Shown here: one piece after another, positions 36,201 through 47,200 of the stretch
Layout: every line of letters begins with the position of its first letter
How positions within the stretch are numbered: position 1 is the stretch's first letter
Source of the DNA: Corydoras sp. C115
Taxonomy: Eukaryota > Chordata > Actinopteri > Siluriformes > Callichthyidae
DNA length: 64,000 bases
Direction of reading: 5' to 3'
Assembly: GCA_019802505.1 (NCBI GenBank)
Contig: JAFMOC010000006.1
Span: 3,753,501-3,817,500, forward strand
Program-made: the position numbers and the translations under genes
Notes under the pieces: generated by a model
Told to the model about the DNA's origin: nothing
Seen by the model: only the letters and a program-made list of their open reading frames with translations
Databases searched by the model: none

Positions 36201-39200
36201 CTATAATCAGAACAAAACTAGACTTACGGCAGCATCAGTTATATGGCAGTCAAGAAATCCTGTCTCTCTATATAAATACACATGGTATTAGGTTGGCCGA
36301 GAAGCTTTTTTAAAGTTTAAATGTCTATACTACTCATCTCTCTCCATTGGCTTTCTGTAGCTACTCACATTCAGTACAAGGCACTGACTCTGGCCTACAG
36401 GATAATCTCTGAATCAGCCCCCTCTTCCCTTCAATCTATATTTTCAAAATACACTCTAACTCGTTCACTTCACTCTAGTGATAAATGTCGCCTGATGATT
36501 CAACCTCACCGCGGTGCTAATTCTCACTCCGTAGCATTCACCACTGCTAAATGTGACTGTAAGTTGCTTTGGATAAAAGCATCTGCTAAATGACTGAATG
36601 TAAATGTGCAAGCCAAAGAACTTCACCTATAATTATAGATATCTAAAGCTGCCTTTACAACACATTACGCTCTAAGGTTACCTGAAAATGTCTCAATTTT
36701 ACCACAGTCTTTACTGTACTCTCACAAACTAAACTTTATTCTGTGACTTGGAATCTGAAAGAAACACTCCCTACTGAAAAGTAACACAGAGCACAAATTT
36801 TACAGCTAAAACCCAAGCGCTCTGCATGGTGCTAAATCTCATAAATACAACAAAAACAACAACAACAATCTTAATTTGTACCGATACCAAATCTTTCCGC
36901 CAAGCACTTGCCTCTCATTCCCTAGATAACTCAATGATAAACACTGTCCTGGGCAAGATATAAATAATAACCAAACAAAACTATGATTATAAGACTACGC
37001 AAGGTCCCAGGATACTCTCAAAATGTAAAAGCAGATTGTAAGAACAGCTGCAAATACACAGCAAGTGGACCCTTAGAGCTCCTTGCAATAGATGCTCAAC
37101 TACTGATCACACCCTACATAAAGGACATATGGTGAACAGAATAGGATTCCCAAACCATAAATAAATTATATGAAATGTGCCCCATCATTCATACCCATAC
37201 TGTACAGCCATGGCCAAAAGTTTTGAGAATGATCCAAATATTAATTTTTACAAAGTCTACTGCTTTTTTTTCTACTGTTTTTATAATGGCAATTTGCATA
37301 TACTCCAGAATGTTATTAAGAGTGATCAGCTTAACAGCAATTAATTGCAAAGTCAATATTTGCCTAGAAAATGAACTTTATCCCCCAAAACACATTTCAA
37401 CTTCATTGCAGCCATGCCTTAAAAGGACCAGCTAACATCGTTTCAGTGATTGCTCCATTAACACAGGTGTGGGTGTTGATGAGGACAGGGCTAGAGATCA
37501 ATCTGTCATGATTAAGTAAGAATGACACCACTGGACACTTTAAAAGGAGGCTGGTGCTTGGCATCATTGTTTCTCTTCTGTTAACCATGGTTATCTCTAA
37601 AGAAACACGTGCAGTCATCACTGCACTGCACAAAAATGGCCTAACGGGGAAGAGTATCGCAGCTAGAAAGATTGCACCTCAGTCAACAATCTATCGCATC
37701 ATCAAGAACTTCAAGGATAGAGGATTCATTGTTGCCAAAAAGGCTCCAGAGCTCCCAAGAAAGACCAGCAAGTGCCAGGAATGGCAGCAGGCAGGTGTGA
37801 GTGCATCTGCACGCACTGTGAGGCGGAGACTCTTGGAGCAAGGTCTGTTCTCAAGGAGGGCAGCAAAGAAGCCACTTCTCTCCAGAAAAAACATCAGGGA
37901 CGGACTGATATTCTGCAAAAGGTACAGGAAGTGGACTGCTGAGGACTGGGGTAAAGTCATTTTCTCTGATGAATCCCCTTTCCGATTGTTTGGGACATCT
38001 GGAAAACAGCTTATTCAGAGAAGACGAAGTGAGCCAACTGTAAAGCATCCTGAAACCATTCATGTGTGAGGTTGCTTCTCAGCCAAGGGAATTGGCTCTC
38101 TCACAGTCTTGCCTAAAAGCACAGCCATGAATAAAGAATGGTACCAGAATGTCCTCCGAGAGCAACTTATCCCAACAATCCAAAAGCAGTTTGGTGATCA
38201 ACAATGCCTTTTCCAGCATGATGGAGCACCTTGCCATAAAGCAAAGGTGATAACTACATGGCTCAGGGAACAAAACATAGAGATTTTGGGTCCATGGCCT
38301 GGAAACTCCCCAGATCTTAAGCCCATTGAGAACTTGCGGTCAATCATCAAGAGACTGGTGGACAAACAAAAACCTACACATTCTGACAAAATGCAAGCAT
38401 TGATTGTGCAAGAATGGACTGCTATCAGTCAGCATTTGGTCCAGAAATTGATTGAGGGAGAATTGCAGAGGTCCTGAAGAAGAAGGGTCAACACTGCAAA
38501 TATTGACTTGCTGCATTACTCATTCTAACTGTCAATAAAAGCTTTTGTTACTCATAATATGATTGCAATTATATTTCTGTATGTGATAAAAAACATCTGA
38601 CAAACACACATAAAAACCAGAGGGCAGCAGATCATGTGAAAATATAATATTTGTGTCATTCTCAAAACTTTTGGCCATGACTGTACCAATACCACAAAAA
38701 CAAATGGATCCACACCAACTAGACACACAGCTGACAAAATATTGTGAGACATGCCACATACCACAGTTTATTCAATATTTGTTCACTGAATGCTCCAGAA
38801 ACACATACATATGAAAATCACATCATAAGAATATGAAAAGTAAATGTTTTGTATAATCTCAAAACAAATATTAACTTCACTGCCATGAATATATCCCCAT
38901 ATTAAACATGGAATAAAAAAATCAAACAAACAAACAAATCTGTTTTTTTGAAATATGCTAATGATGGCTGATTGTTTCTTTTTTTTTTTTTTTAGTGGGT
39001 GACGGCCGGTTAGGTTTTCCTGATGGGGCACCTTATGATGCCATTCATGTTGGGGCAGCAGCACCAACAATTCCTAAAGCGGTCTGTGCCTAATTTATTT
39101 TAATTCTACATTTTCATTAAACCTCCAACATTTTCAATATTATTTGTTGTATTTTGTTTAGATTATATAATAATAAATACATGTACTTTATAACTACAGT

Positions 39201-40462
39201 TTAGGTAAGACTATTTTATTTCTACTGCACATCACTGTAATCAAGAGCTGTATGTAGAGCTGTGAACATTCACAGTCAATTTGTGAACTGAGTTATTCTG
39301 TTTTATCTGTAAGCAGCTTTTGGAACAGCTAAAGCCAGGTGGAAGACTAGTTCTGCCTGTAGGTCCTGAGGGTGGTAACCAAGTCCTGGAGCAGTATGAT
39401 CGCCAGAGTGATGGAACCTTTTTAAAGAAATCTCTTATGGGTGTAATATATGTTCCCCTTACAGACAAACGTTACCAGTGGCCAGGGTATGTTATCAGTC
39501 ATTATATTATCACATTATATGTCATAACATTGGTTAATAAAGACATTTTAAACTGCTCTTACCCTTTAACACTCCTTTCAAAACATTTCTAATTGGGAAT
39601 GATGGCACATCATGACTCTTTTCTTTTCTTTTCTTTCTTTTCGTTTTAATTACACTATGGATACAAATAAGTTATTTTCTGTCAGACCACACTCACATTT
39701 TTTTAATACAATGTACATTATACATGAAAATTAATTTCATAAATGAAAGTTTTTAACAACTGGCGGCACGGTGACTTAGTGGTTAGCACGTTCGCCTCTC
39801 AGCGCTAGGGATTCCTGGTTCGAATCCCCATCTGGGGGGAGTTTCCATGTTCTCCCCGTGTCCGCGTGGGTTTCCTCCGGGTTCTCCGGTTTCCTCCCAC
39901 AGTCCAAAAACATGGATCAAGTCAATTGAGTTCTCCAAATTGCCCCATGTATAGTGTGTTTGTGTGGTTGTCTGTGTGTATGAGTGTGTGCCCAGCGATA
40001 GATTGGCACCCTGTCCTGGGTGTATCTGCCCAGCGCTCGAAATGTTCTCCCCTGGATGGGCATGGGGAACCCCCCCGCGACCATAATAGTGCTGCCAGCT
40101 ATAGATTGGCGCCCTGTCCTGGGTGTATCTGCCCAGCGCCCAAAACAGCGCTTATATTTATTTAATAAATATAAATACACTAACATTCAGCAAAAATCAA
40201 TAATTAATAGCTAATGTAAGCAAAACGCTAATGTCAGCCTTCTTCTGAAAAGGGCTGTTGCTGTAAGTTACATTTTTAACCATTGACTTAGTAGTGTGAT
40301 GATTTACAATTTTAATATAATAGACATAAGTGGAAGCACTGTAGACATGTGGTTCAATTTAAACACTTCATATCTATTTATTATCTAAAACTTTTTTTTT
40401 TTTAGTTTTTTGCTCTTGTGTGTGAATACAGATTTGTTTCTGTCCACAGTGATGAACTCTGA
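31921..40462 (+). CDS. pcmtl: Protein-L-isoaspartate O-methyltransferase, PCMT1-like, complete
   Basis: It transfers methyl from S-adenosylmethionine to L-isoaspartyl residues, starting repair of aged cytosolic proteins. Coding exons are 31921-31975, 32084-32188, 32286-32317, 32404-32508, 32886-33006, 38996-39081, 39317-39486 and 40450-40462, together 687 nt or 228 aa, the family's usual length. All phases match. The start is MAWISSGKTHPEL, as in PCMT1 (MAW). Motifs: DSPQSIG and TISAPHMHA (substrate side), ALDVGSGSGYLTACFARM (AdoMet motif I), VVGDGRLGF, PYDAIHVGAAAP, LKPGGRLVLPVGP. The last exon adds only DEL, giving WPGDEL where the mammalian long form ends RDEL. Intron 6 is about 6 kb and contains a Tc1 element. 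The symbol follows the zebrafish 'pcmt-like' naming. Orthology to pcmt itself cannot be excluded. Confidence 0.92.
35850..36024 (+). repeat. 3' end of a retroelement with TTGATAC tail
   Basis: GCACTTTGTGTTGGCTG, CCTGGGGAACGCTGTCTCGT, GCACTGTGCTTTATA and ATGACAAATAAAAAATAC followed by short TTGATAC repeats. This order is common at the 3' ends of fish LINE-like repeats. Confidence 0.5.
36165..36196. repeat. (AAT)n microsatellite
   Basis: About 10 ATA units. Confidence 0.9.
36321..36605 (+). mobile_element. LINE 3' end (C-terminal RT region and conserved tail)
   Basis: A broken frame gives LHWLSVATHIQYKALTLAYR and SAPSSLQSIFSKYTLTRSLH. These resemble the last part of ORF2 in Rex1/CR1-like fish LINEs. 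The element ends GTAAGTTGCTTTGGATAAAA, GCATCTGCTAAATGACTGAA. This tail is shared with SINE-B copies. It is heavily 5' truncated. Confidence 0.7.
37205..38683 (+). mobile_element. Tc1/mariner element, nearly intact
   Basis: The element is 1,479 bp, bounded by TA at 37203-37204 and 38684-38685. The terminal inverted repeats start CAGCCATGGCCAAAAGTTTT and, at the other end, CAGTCATGGCCAAAAGTTTT. Similarity runs at least 40 bp inward (TGAGAATGA, CAAATATTA). It lies inside pcmt-like intron 6 in the same orientation as the gene. The small divergence between TIRs and the single stop in the transposase point to a fairly recent insertion. Confidence 0.92.
37587..38477 (+). pseudogene. Tc1-type transposase with one in-frame stop
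   Basis: The frame is 297 codons including its final stop, with no indel. The start MVISKETRAVITALHKNGL is the paired-like helix-turn-helix DNA-binding part (STIYRIIKNFKDRG). The DDE domain shows VIFSDES (first Asp), FQHDGAPCHKA (second Asp) and PDLKPIENLRS (Glu). A TGA at 38067-38069 lies between HPETIHV and GCFSAKGIGSL, where relatives have Trp, so a single transition explains it. Without read-through the product would stop after the first catalytic Asp, so it should be inactive. Confidence 0.9.
38684..38995 (+). other. End of pcmt-like intron 6
   Basis: AT-rich, with a long T tract (38976-38993) ending in the TTTAG acceptor of exon 7. Confidence 0.8.
39761..40090 (+). repeat. SINE-A, full length, in pcmt-like last intron
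   Basis: Head GGCGGCACGGTGACTTAGTG, B-box GTTCGAATCCCC, core and the GGGCATGGGGAACCC region are all present. The end is cut before the usual tail. Confidence 0.9.
40091..40150 (+). repeat. Partial SINE-A repeat directly after the previous copy
   Basis: GCTATAGATTGGCGCCCTGT, CCTGGGTGTATCTGCCCAGC repeats the same internal segment of the preceding SINE, as in a short tandem duplication. Confidence 0.75.
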
Positions 40463-41203
40463 CTGCAGTGTGGTTGCTTCAGCAGGAGTTGACTCTGATA
40501 TTGCAGTACAAAAGTTGACGAGTCCGCAGTTTCACCTCATGATCATTTGCCCTATCCAGTTATCAATATAATTTATAATATGACTAAAATGTGTTTACAT
40601 TTATGGTGGCCATGAAACTTATTATTGTTTTTAATTTTCAAATTATTCTTGGCAATAACATTACTAGAACAGTAGTAAATACCGTAAAGCAAGTGCAGCA
40701 GAGCACTGGGTGAGATGAGGGATTGAAAATTGTACATTAGATTGTGTTGGCATGATTTTTTGTGTAGTTGGTAAATATTAAGCATCCTGTATTTTTGAAC
40801 ATGAACAGTTAAAAGCGTTTTTTCAGAGTCTGTGTATAACCTACTATGATACAAATGGCATAATACCTTTAGTTAATGCAAGATAATTGTTTTCATCCCG
40901 GCAGTAATGTTTTCCTGTTGCATAAATGTTCTCATGTTTCCTAGGAGAATTAACCCTCCTTGTTGTGTGTGCACTGCAGCAAACAAGTGACAATATAATT
41001 ATTGGAACCCTGCCTAATCTGATACAACCACCAAGTCTCTGCTCTTTGTAGTGTGACCCTACAGAGACCATTATATTGGGTGTCTGGTGGTACATTTTCA
41101 CTGTTTTTGGGGTAGAGCTGTTAAATTGCATATACATATGCAAAGTGCTTATTTGTGATTTGTAATGACTTTCAGTTCAAAATGTTAAATGTACTTCTAA
41201 GTT

Positions 41204-41209
41204 AATAAA
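41204..41209 (+). promoter_or_regulatory. Candidate pcmt-like polyadenylation signal
   Basis: AATAAA in GTTAATAAAGC, about 740 nt after the stop codon. A second AATAAA occurs about 40 nt later. Confidence 0.4.
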
Positions 41210-41461
41210 GCAAAGTATTTCATGGAAATTATTTTGTAGCAAAATTAAAATAAAGTTTATACTAAAGTTCACATTGCATTAATTACAGAAACTATAAACC
41301 AGCCTAAAACATTTATTCAACCTTTACATAATCAATTTATTTAAAGGTGTTCTAAATAAATGTCGGTTTCCATTGGATCTAGTAATGCTACTCCAGGGGT
41401 GTCAAACTCAATTGCATCAGAGACCAATGCTCAAAGCACAGTTTCGGTCGTGGGCTGAACA

Positions 41462-41805
41462 TTCATTCATTCATTATCTTCTGCTTTATCCAATATTAGG
41501 GTCGTGGGGGGGGGGGGTCCCCATGCCCATCCAGGGGAGAACGTTTCGGGCGCTGGGCAGATACACCCAGGACAGGGCGCCAATCTATCGCTGGGCACAC
41601 ACTCACGCACTCTATATGGGGCAATTTGGAGAACTCAATTGACTTGATCCATGTTTTTGGACTGTGGGAGGAAACCGGAGAACCCGGAGGAAACCCACAC
41701 GGACACAGGGAGAACATGGAAACTCCACCCAGATGGGGATTCGATCCGGGAATCCCTAGCGCTGAGAGGCGAACGTGCTAAACACTAAGCCACCGTGCCG
41801 CCTAT
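41462..41805 (-). repeat. SINE-A, full length, with target-site duplication
   Basis: Complete from ATTCATTCATTATCTTCTGC to CCACCGTGCCGCC. It is flanked by GTGGGCTGAACA (41450-41461) and GTGGGCCGAACA (41806-41817), a 12-bp duplication with one difference. The host sequence is itself an older repeat starting near GGGGTGTCAAACTCAATTGC. Confidence 0.9.
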
Positions 41806-41975
41806 GTGGGCCGAACAGTATAAACATTTATTTAACACACTAAAAGTGAATAGGAATAAAAACAGACAGGAATATTATTCCACAATAAATAAACTTTATA
41901 TAACTTAAAACACTTTGTATTTTATAAAAATATATCTTGTCAAAATTATAAAAGTTACAACTATGAACACAAACA

Positions 41976-42167
41976 GTCTATATGGGGCAATTTAGAGCAT
42001 TCAATTTACCTTGAATCCATGTTTTTGGACTGTGTGAGGAAATCTGAGAACCTGGAGGAAACGGGGAAAACAGAATACATAGAAACTCCATTCAGATTTG
42101 GATTCGAAGCTGGAATCCCCAGTGTGGAGAGTTGAACGTGCTAACAACTAGGCCACTGTGCCGACCT
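41976..42167 (-). repeat. Divergent SINE-A, head half
   Basis: TATGGGGCAATTTAGAGCATTC, GTTTTTGGACTGTGTGAGGA, TTGGATTCGAAGCTGGAATC and CTAACAACTAGGCCACTGTG. The tail half is absent. Confidence 0.8.
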
Positions 42168-42175
42168 CAAGGTAA

Positions 42176-43290
42176 ATTGAATTTCCTAAATTGCCCCATA
42201 TATAGTGTGTCCAGTGATGGATTGGAGCCCTATCCTGGGTGTATCTGCCCAGCCTAAAATGGGCATGGGTAACCAAACTTCATCTAAACTGGATGAAGTT
42301 TCCATGCTCTCCTTGTGTCCGTGTGGGTTACCTCCAGTTTCCTCACACAGTCCAAAAACATGGATTCAAGGTAAATTGACTGCTCTAAATTGCCCCATAG
42401 AGTGTGGTTGTGTGTGCATGTGTGTTTGGTGCCCTGTCCTGGGTGTATCTGCCCAGCGCCTAAAATGGGCATGAGTAACCAAACTTCACCTAAACTGGAT
42501 GAAGTTTCCATGCTCTCCTTGTGTCCGTGTGGGTTACCTCCAGTTTCCTCACACAGTCCAAAAACATGGATTCAAGGTAAATTGACTGCTCTAAATTGCC
42601 CCATAGAGTGTGGTTGTGTGTGCATGTGTGTTTGGTGCCCTGTCCTGGGTGTATCTGCCCAGCGCCTAAAATGGGCATGAGTAACCAAACTTCACCTAAA
42701 CTGGATGAAGTTTCCATGCTCTCCTTGTGTCCGTGTGGGTTACCTCCAGTTTCCTCACAAAAAAAAAACATGGATTCAAGGTAAATTGACTGCTCTAAAT
42801 TGCCCCATAGAGTGTGGTTGTGTGTGCATGTGTGTTTGGTGCCCTGTCCTGGGTGTATCTGCCCAGCGCCTAAAATGGGCATGAGTAACCAAACTTCACC
42901 TAAACTGGATGAAGTTTCCATGCTCTCCTTGTGTCCGTGTGGGTTACCTCCAGTTTCCTCACAAAAAAAAAACATGGATTCAAGGTAAATTGACTGCTCT
43001 AAATTGCCCCATAGAGTGTGGTTGTGTGTGCATGTGTGTTTGGTGCCCTGTCCTGGGTGTATCTGCCCAGCGCCTAAAATGGGCATGAGTAACCAAACTT
43101 CACCTAAACTGAAGTTTCCATGCTCTCCTTGTGTCCATGTGGCTTATCTCCTGCTTCTCCAGTTTCCTCACACAGTCCAAAAACATGGATTCAAGGTAAA
43201 TTGACTTCTCTTAATTGCCTCATAGAGTGTGGTTGTGTGTGTATGTGTGTTTGGTGCCCCATCCTGGGTGTATCTGCTCAGTGCCCCCCA
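42176..43290 (+). repeat. Tandem array of SINE-derived units, period about 204-207 bp
   Basis: The block TTTCCATGCTCTCCTTGTGTCC starts near 42299, 42506, 42712, 42916 and 43108. Between these are CAAGGTAAATTGACTGCTCT, GCCCCATAGAGTGTGGTTG, GTGTATCTGCCCAGCGCC and ACCAAACTTCACCTAAACTGG. All are pieces of SINE-A without its tRNA head. Two inner units share an A-run (CTCACAAAAAAAAAACATGG) in place of CACACAGTCCAAAAAC, so they arose by duplicating one another. Outer units are more divergent. Confidence 0.92.
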
Positions 43291-43360
43291 GCCCCCCCCC
43301 CCTCCCCTCCCTTATTATCTTGTTCAAGACAATGATTAAATGATTTGTGGATATGGGCTG

Positions 43361-43700
43361 GGCGGCACGGTGGCTTAGTGGTTAGCACGTTCACCTCTCA
43401 GCGCTAGGGATTCCCGGTTCGAATCCCCATCTGGGTGGAGTTTCCATGTTCTCCCCGTGTCTGCCTGGGTTTCCTCTGGGTTCTCCGGTTTCCTCCCACA
43501 GTCCAAAAACATGGATTAAGTCAATTGAACTCTCGAAATTGCCCCATATTGAGTGTGTTTGTGTGAGTGAGTGTGTGCCCAGCGATGGATTGACGCCCTG
43601 TCCTGGGTGTATCTGCCCAGCGCCCGAGATGTTCTCCCCTGGAAGGGCATGGGGAACCCCACTGCGACCCTATTAGAGGATAAAGCGGGGATAATGAATG
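43361..43700 (+). repeat. SINE-A, full length
   Basis: Head GGCGGCACGGTGGCTTAGTG to the AAAGCGGGGATAATGAATGA tail. Confidence 0.92.
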
Positions 43701-43704
43701 AATG

Positions 43705-44052
43705 GATATGGGCTTAGTGGTTAACACATTCACCTCTCAGCACTAGGGATTTCAGCTTCAAATCCTAATCTGGGTGGAGTTTCCATATTCTCCCTGTGTC
43801 CGCGTGGGTTTCCTCTGGGTTCTCCGGTTTCCTCCCACAGTACAAAGACATGGATCAAGGTCAATTGAACTCTCGAAATTGCCCCATATTGAGTGTGTCT
43901 GTGTGAATTAGTGTGTGTGCCCAGCGATGGATTGACGCCCTGTCCTGGGTGTATTTACCAAGCGCCCGAAACGTTCTCCCCTGGCTGGGCATTTGGAACC
44001 CCGTCGCGACCTTAGTAGAGGAAAAGGCAGAAGATAATGGATGGATGGATTC
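43705..44052 (+). repeat. Second SINE-A in direct tandem, reaching the rpusd2 5' flank
   Basis: Starts TATGGGCTTAGTGGTTAAC and ends GGCAGAAGATAATGGATGG. It lacks the first bases of the head. Its end lies about 250 bp from the rpusd2 start codon. Confidence 0.88.
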
Positions 44053-44108
44053 GTGGATACGAACGTTATTGACCTCTATTTAGAGCTAGACCATCATTTC
44101 GGTTCACA

Positions 44109-44123
44109 GCTGATGTCATCAGC
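44109..44123. promoter_or_regulatory. Perfect 7-1-7 palindrome upstream of rpusd2
   Basis: GCTGATGTCATCAGC has perfectly matching arms around a single T. The core resembles ATF/AP-1 or Maf-type half-sites. It lies 177-191 bp before the start codon, in the non-repeat stretch between the SINE and the gene, together with GC-rich sequence (GTCGCGCGCGGCG, 44152-44164). The binding factor is not known. Confidence 0.35.
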
Positions 44124-44299
44124 CTGCGACAAAATAAAAGCACGGCATGCTGTCGCGCGCGGCGTGGTTGACATGTTTGTCCGGCTCTTTTCGGGAGATA
44201 AACACATGTGTTCTGGAGCGAAATGTTCAGTGTAGTCTTCGGCACAAAAGACTTGGACTGAACAGCAACACGCGGCAGGTGAAACTCTGCAGGAGTGAA

Positions 44300-47200
44300 A
44301 TGGAGGGAGACGAAGCGAAGGCTGAAGGAGATGTTAACGAGGCTGCAGCAGCGGAGGTGACCGAGAGACCCAGCAAGCGCAAACTGCAGCCCGCAGACGA
44401 AGCTCCGAGCAACGGGCGAGGGAAGAGGAGGCGAGCGGGCAAGCCGTTAAAACCCGGAGAAAGATACGTGCCGCCTCCGCAGAAACGCAACGCCGGAGTG
44501 AGCTTCAACCAAGAGCACTTCTCTGAAACCTCCTACTATTTTGAACGAGGCCTGAGAAAAGTGCACCCGTATTACTTCGACTTTAAAAGCTACTGTAAAG
44601 GACGCTGGGTCGGAAAAACTCTGCTCGAAGTCTTTAGCAGCGAATTTCGCGTGGAACCCGTGGAGTATTATAAAAAAGCCGTGAAGGAGGGACGTATCCG
44701 ATTGAACGAGATTCCCGTGGATGATTTAAACATAACACTGAAGGTTCGGAACTGTTCACTTTTTAATCTATTTACATTCAGTCATTTAGCAGACGCTTTT
44801 ATCCAAAGCCACTTACAAATGAGAACAGAAGTCAGCAGTTCAGGAATAACTCGCTGCAATGCAGAATGATTAAAACCTGATCTTTATCCGAACCGCCTTT
44901 TTAATGTAAATTTATTTATTGACACATTCACTATATGGGGCAATTTAAAGCAATCAATTTACCTTGAGGGCGGCATGGTAGCTTGGTGGTTAGCACGTTC
45001 GCCTCTCAGTGCTGGGGATTCCAGCTTCGAATCCCAATCTGGGTGGAGTTTCAATGGCTTTGTTTTGAAGAGTATTCAGATGACTTACAATGAAACAATA
45101 TGAACAACATGATCTGCTGCCATCATTTTAGTGGTAGCAGATTGCTGGCTCATGAGAACGTTTTAACTAGGACACGACATGTTAATTGAAAAAGAAAAGC
45201 ACAATGGTTGCCTTTAAAGTGTGGTGATGCTTGTAATAGTCTTTTGTTAACCATGAATATCTCATAAATAATAAAACATTTGTCATTTTCGCTCTGCATC
45301 AAAAAGGCTTTACAGGCAAGGGTGTTGCTGCTCTTAAGATTGTACCTAAAGCCAACATTTATTATTCATTCATTCATTATCTTCCGCTTTATCCTATATT
45401 AGGGTCGCGGAGGGGTTCCCCATGCCCATCCAGGGGAGAACGTTTCGGGCGCTGGGCAGATACACCCAGGACGGTGCGCCAATCTATCGCTGGGCACACA
45501 CTCACTCACACAGACACACACGCATACACACTCTATATGGGGCACTTTGGAGAACTCAATTGACTTGTTCCATGTTTTTGGACTGTGGGAGGAAACCGGA
45601 AAACCCGGAGGAAACCCACGCAGACATGGGGAGAACATGGAAACTCCACCCAGATGGGGATTTGAACCGGGAATCCATAGTGCTGAGAGGCGAACGTGCT
45701 AACCACTAAGCAACCGTGCCGCCAACATTTATTAGATCATTAAAAAAATAAAATTCAGTTGCATGGCGTGCCCCATGGTCATCCAGGGGAGAACCTTTTG
45801 GGCGCTGAGCAGATACATCCAGGACAGGTCACCAAAACACACACACAACTACACTCTACGGAGTTAATTTAGAGCAGTCCATTTACCTTGACTCGACGTT
45901 TTTAGACTGTGGGAGGAACCCAGAGGAAACCCACATGGACGCGAGGAGAACATGGAAACTTCACCCAGTTTGGGATTCGAACCTGGATCCTCAGTGCTGA
46001 TTGGCAAACGTGGTAATCACTAAGCCACTGTGCCGTCCTAATTTTTTTTTCTAACTATATAAAAAAATGTTTTTAATTGTATTTCAGTGTACCACTAAAA
46101 CATCTATAAAAAAACAAACAAACAAAAAAACGCAACACATCATTATAATACACTAAAGCAAGGTCTCAAAATTTTGGCTATGGCTGAATTTGATTGAAAT
46201 GGCATTTTTGATGTTCGGTTGAGCTGGGGGTTTCATGAATTTTGTGTTGTTTTTAATGATTTTTTTTTGTTGTGTTTCTAGAATAATGACTTTATGAGGA
46301 ACACTGTACATCGGCATGAGCCCCCAGTGAGTGGACAGCCTATACAGATTTTAGTGGATGATGGTGACGTAGTGGTCGTGGACAAACCTGCCTCACTACC
46401 TGTTCATCCTTGCGGTCGTTATCGGCACAACACAGTCATTTTCATTCTGGGAAAAGAGAATGGTCTATGTGAACTTCACACCGTACACCGACTCGATCGC
46501 CTTACCTCTGGTGTCCTTCTCTTCGCCCGCACATTGACCATGTCCAAAAAACTAGACCAGATGGTCCGAGATCGACAGGTGAGGATAGATTTTTGATCAT
46601 TTTAATGAGTAAAAGGGTAAGAAATGCCTGGTTTTATAACCTTTTGAGTCTAACAGTTGCATATTCTGTGTTTGCTGGTATGTGCATTTTCAGAGGGTGT
46701 ATGTGTGCCTCTCTGCAGTTTACTGCTTATTTTCCCTTTCCATTTTTTTTTTGTGTCTGCATCACACCATGCGCTACAATCCACCAACTGCACTTGCACA
46801 CATATAGGCTTAATTAGTTACTGTGATTGATTGTGGGGTAGTTAATCTGAGGCCTCTGTACATAATTGCAGACAAAACCCAACAAATACAGAATGCTAGT
46901 GAGCTTAGAAGTTTGCTTTTCATTTCAGAGCATCTAAAGCGTCATATTTAAAATTAAAACGTAATCATAAATGTATTATTAAATTGTATTGTGCTGTAAG
47001 TGGTCACACAGTTACACTGACCAGGCATAACATTATTATCACTGACAGTGGAAGTTAGTAAAACATTTATTGGCTTTTAATCATGGAACCTGTTACTAAC
47101 TGGTATATATTAGGCAGTGAATGAACATTTTTATGTAAGAAGCAGGAAAAATGGGCAAATCTTAAGGGTTTAGGTGAGTTTAGCAACGACCAAATTGTGA

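Larger units (their letters stand above)
33007..37204 (+). other. pcmt-like intron 6, part before the Tc1 element
   Basis: Non-coding. It contains two retroelement pieces (about 35850-36024 and 36321-36605) and an AAT microsatellite (36165-36196). The ORF at 34105-34305 and others nearby have no domain. Confidence 0.6.
44744..46281 (+). other. rpusd2 intron 1
   Basis: Starts with a non-consensus GTTCGG donor and ends TTTCTAG. It is filled with repeats: a SINE-B tail at 44768-44815, SINE-A pieces at 44930-45055, a Tc1 remnant split by SINE-A, and another SINE-A. Confidence 0.85.

Noticed and set aside
42176..43290. Regular spacing suggestive of a CRISPR-like array
   Set aside because: The units are contiguous ~205-bp copies of SINE sequence with no unique spacers, in a eukaryotic genome.
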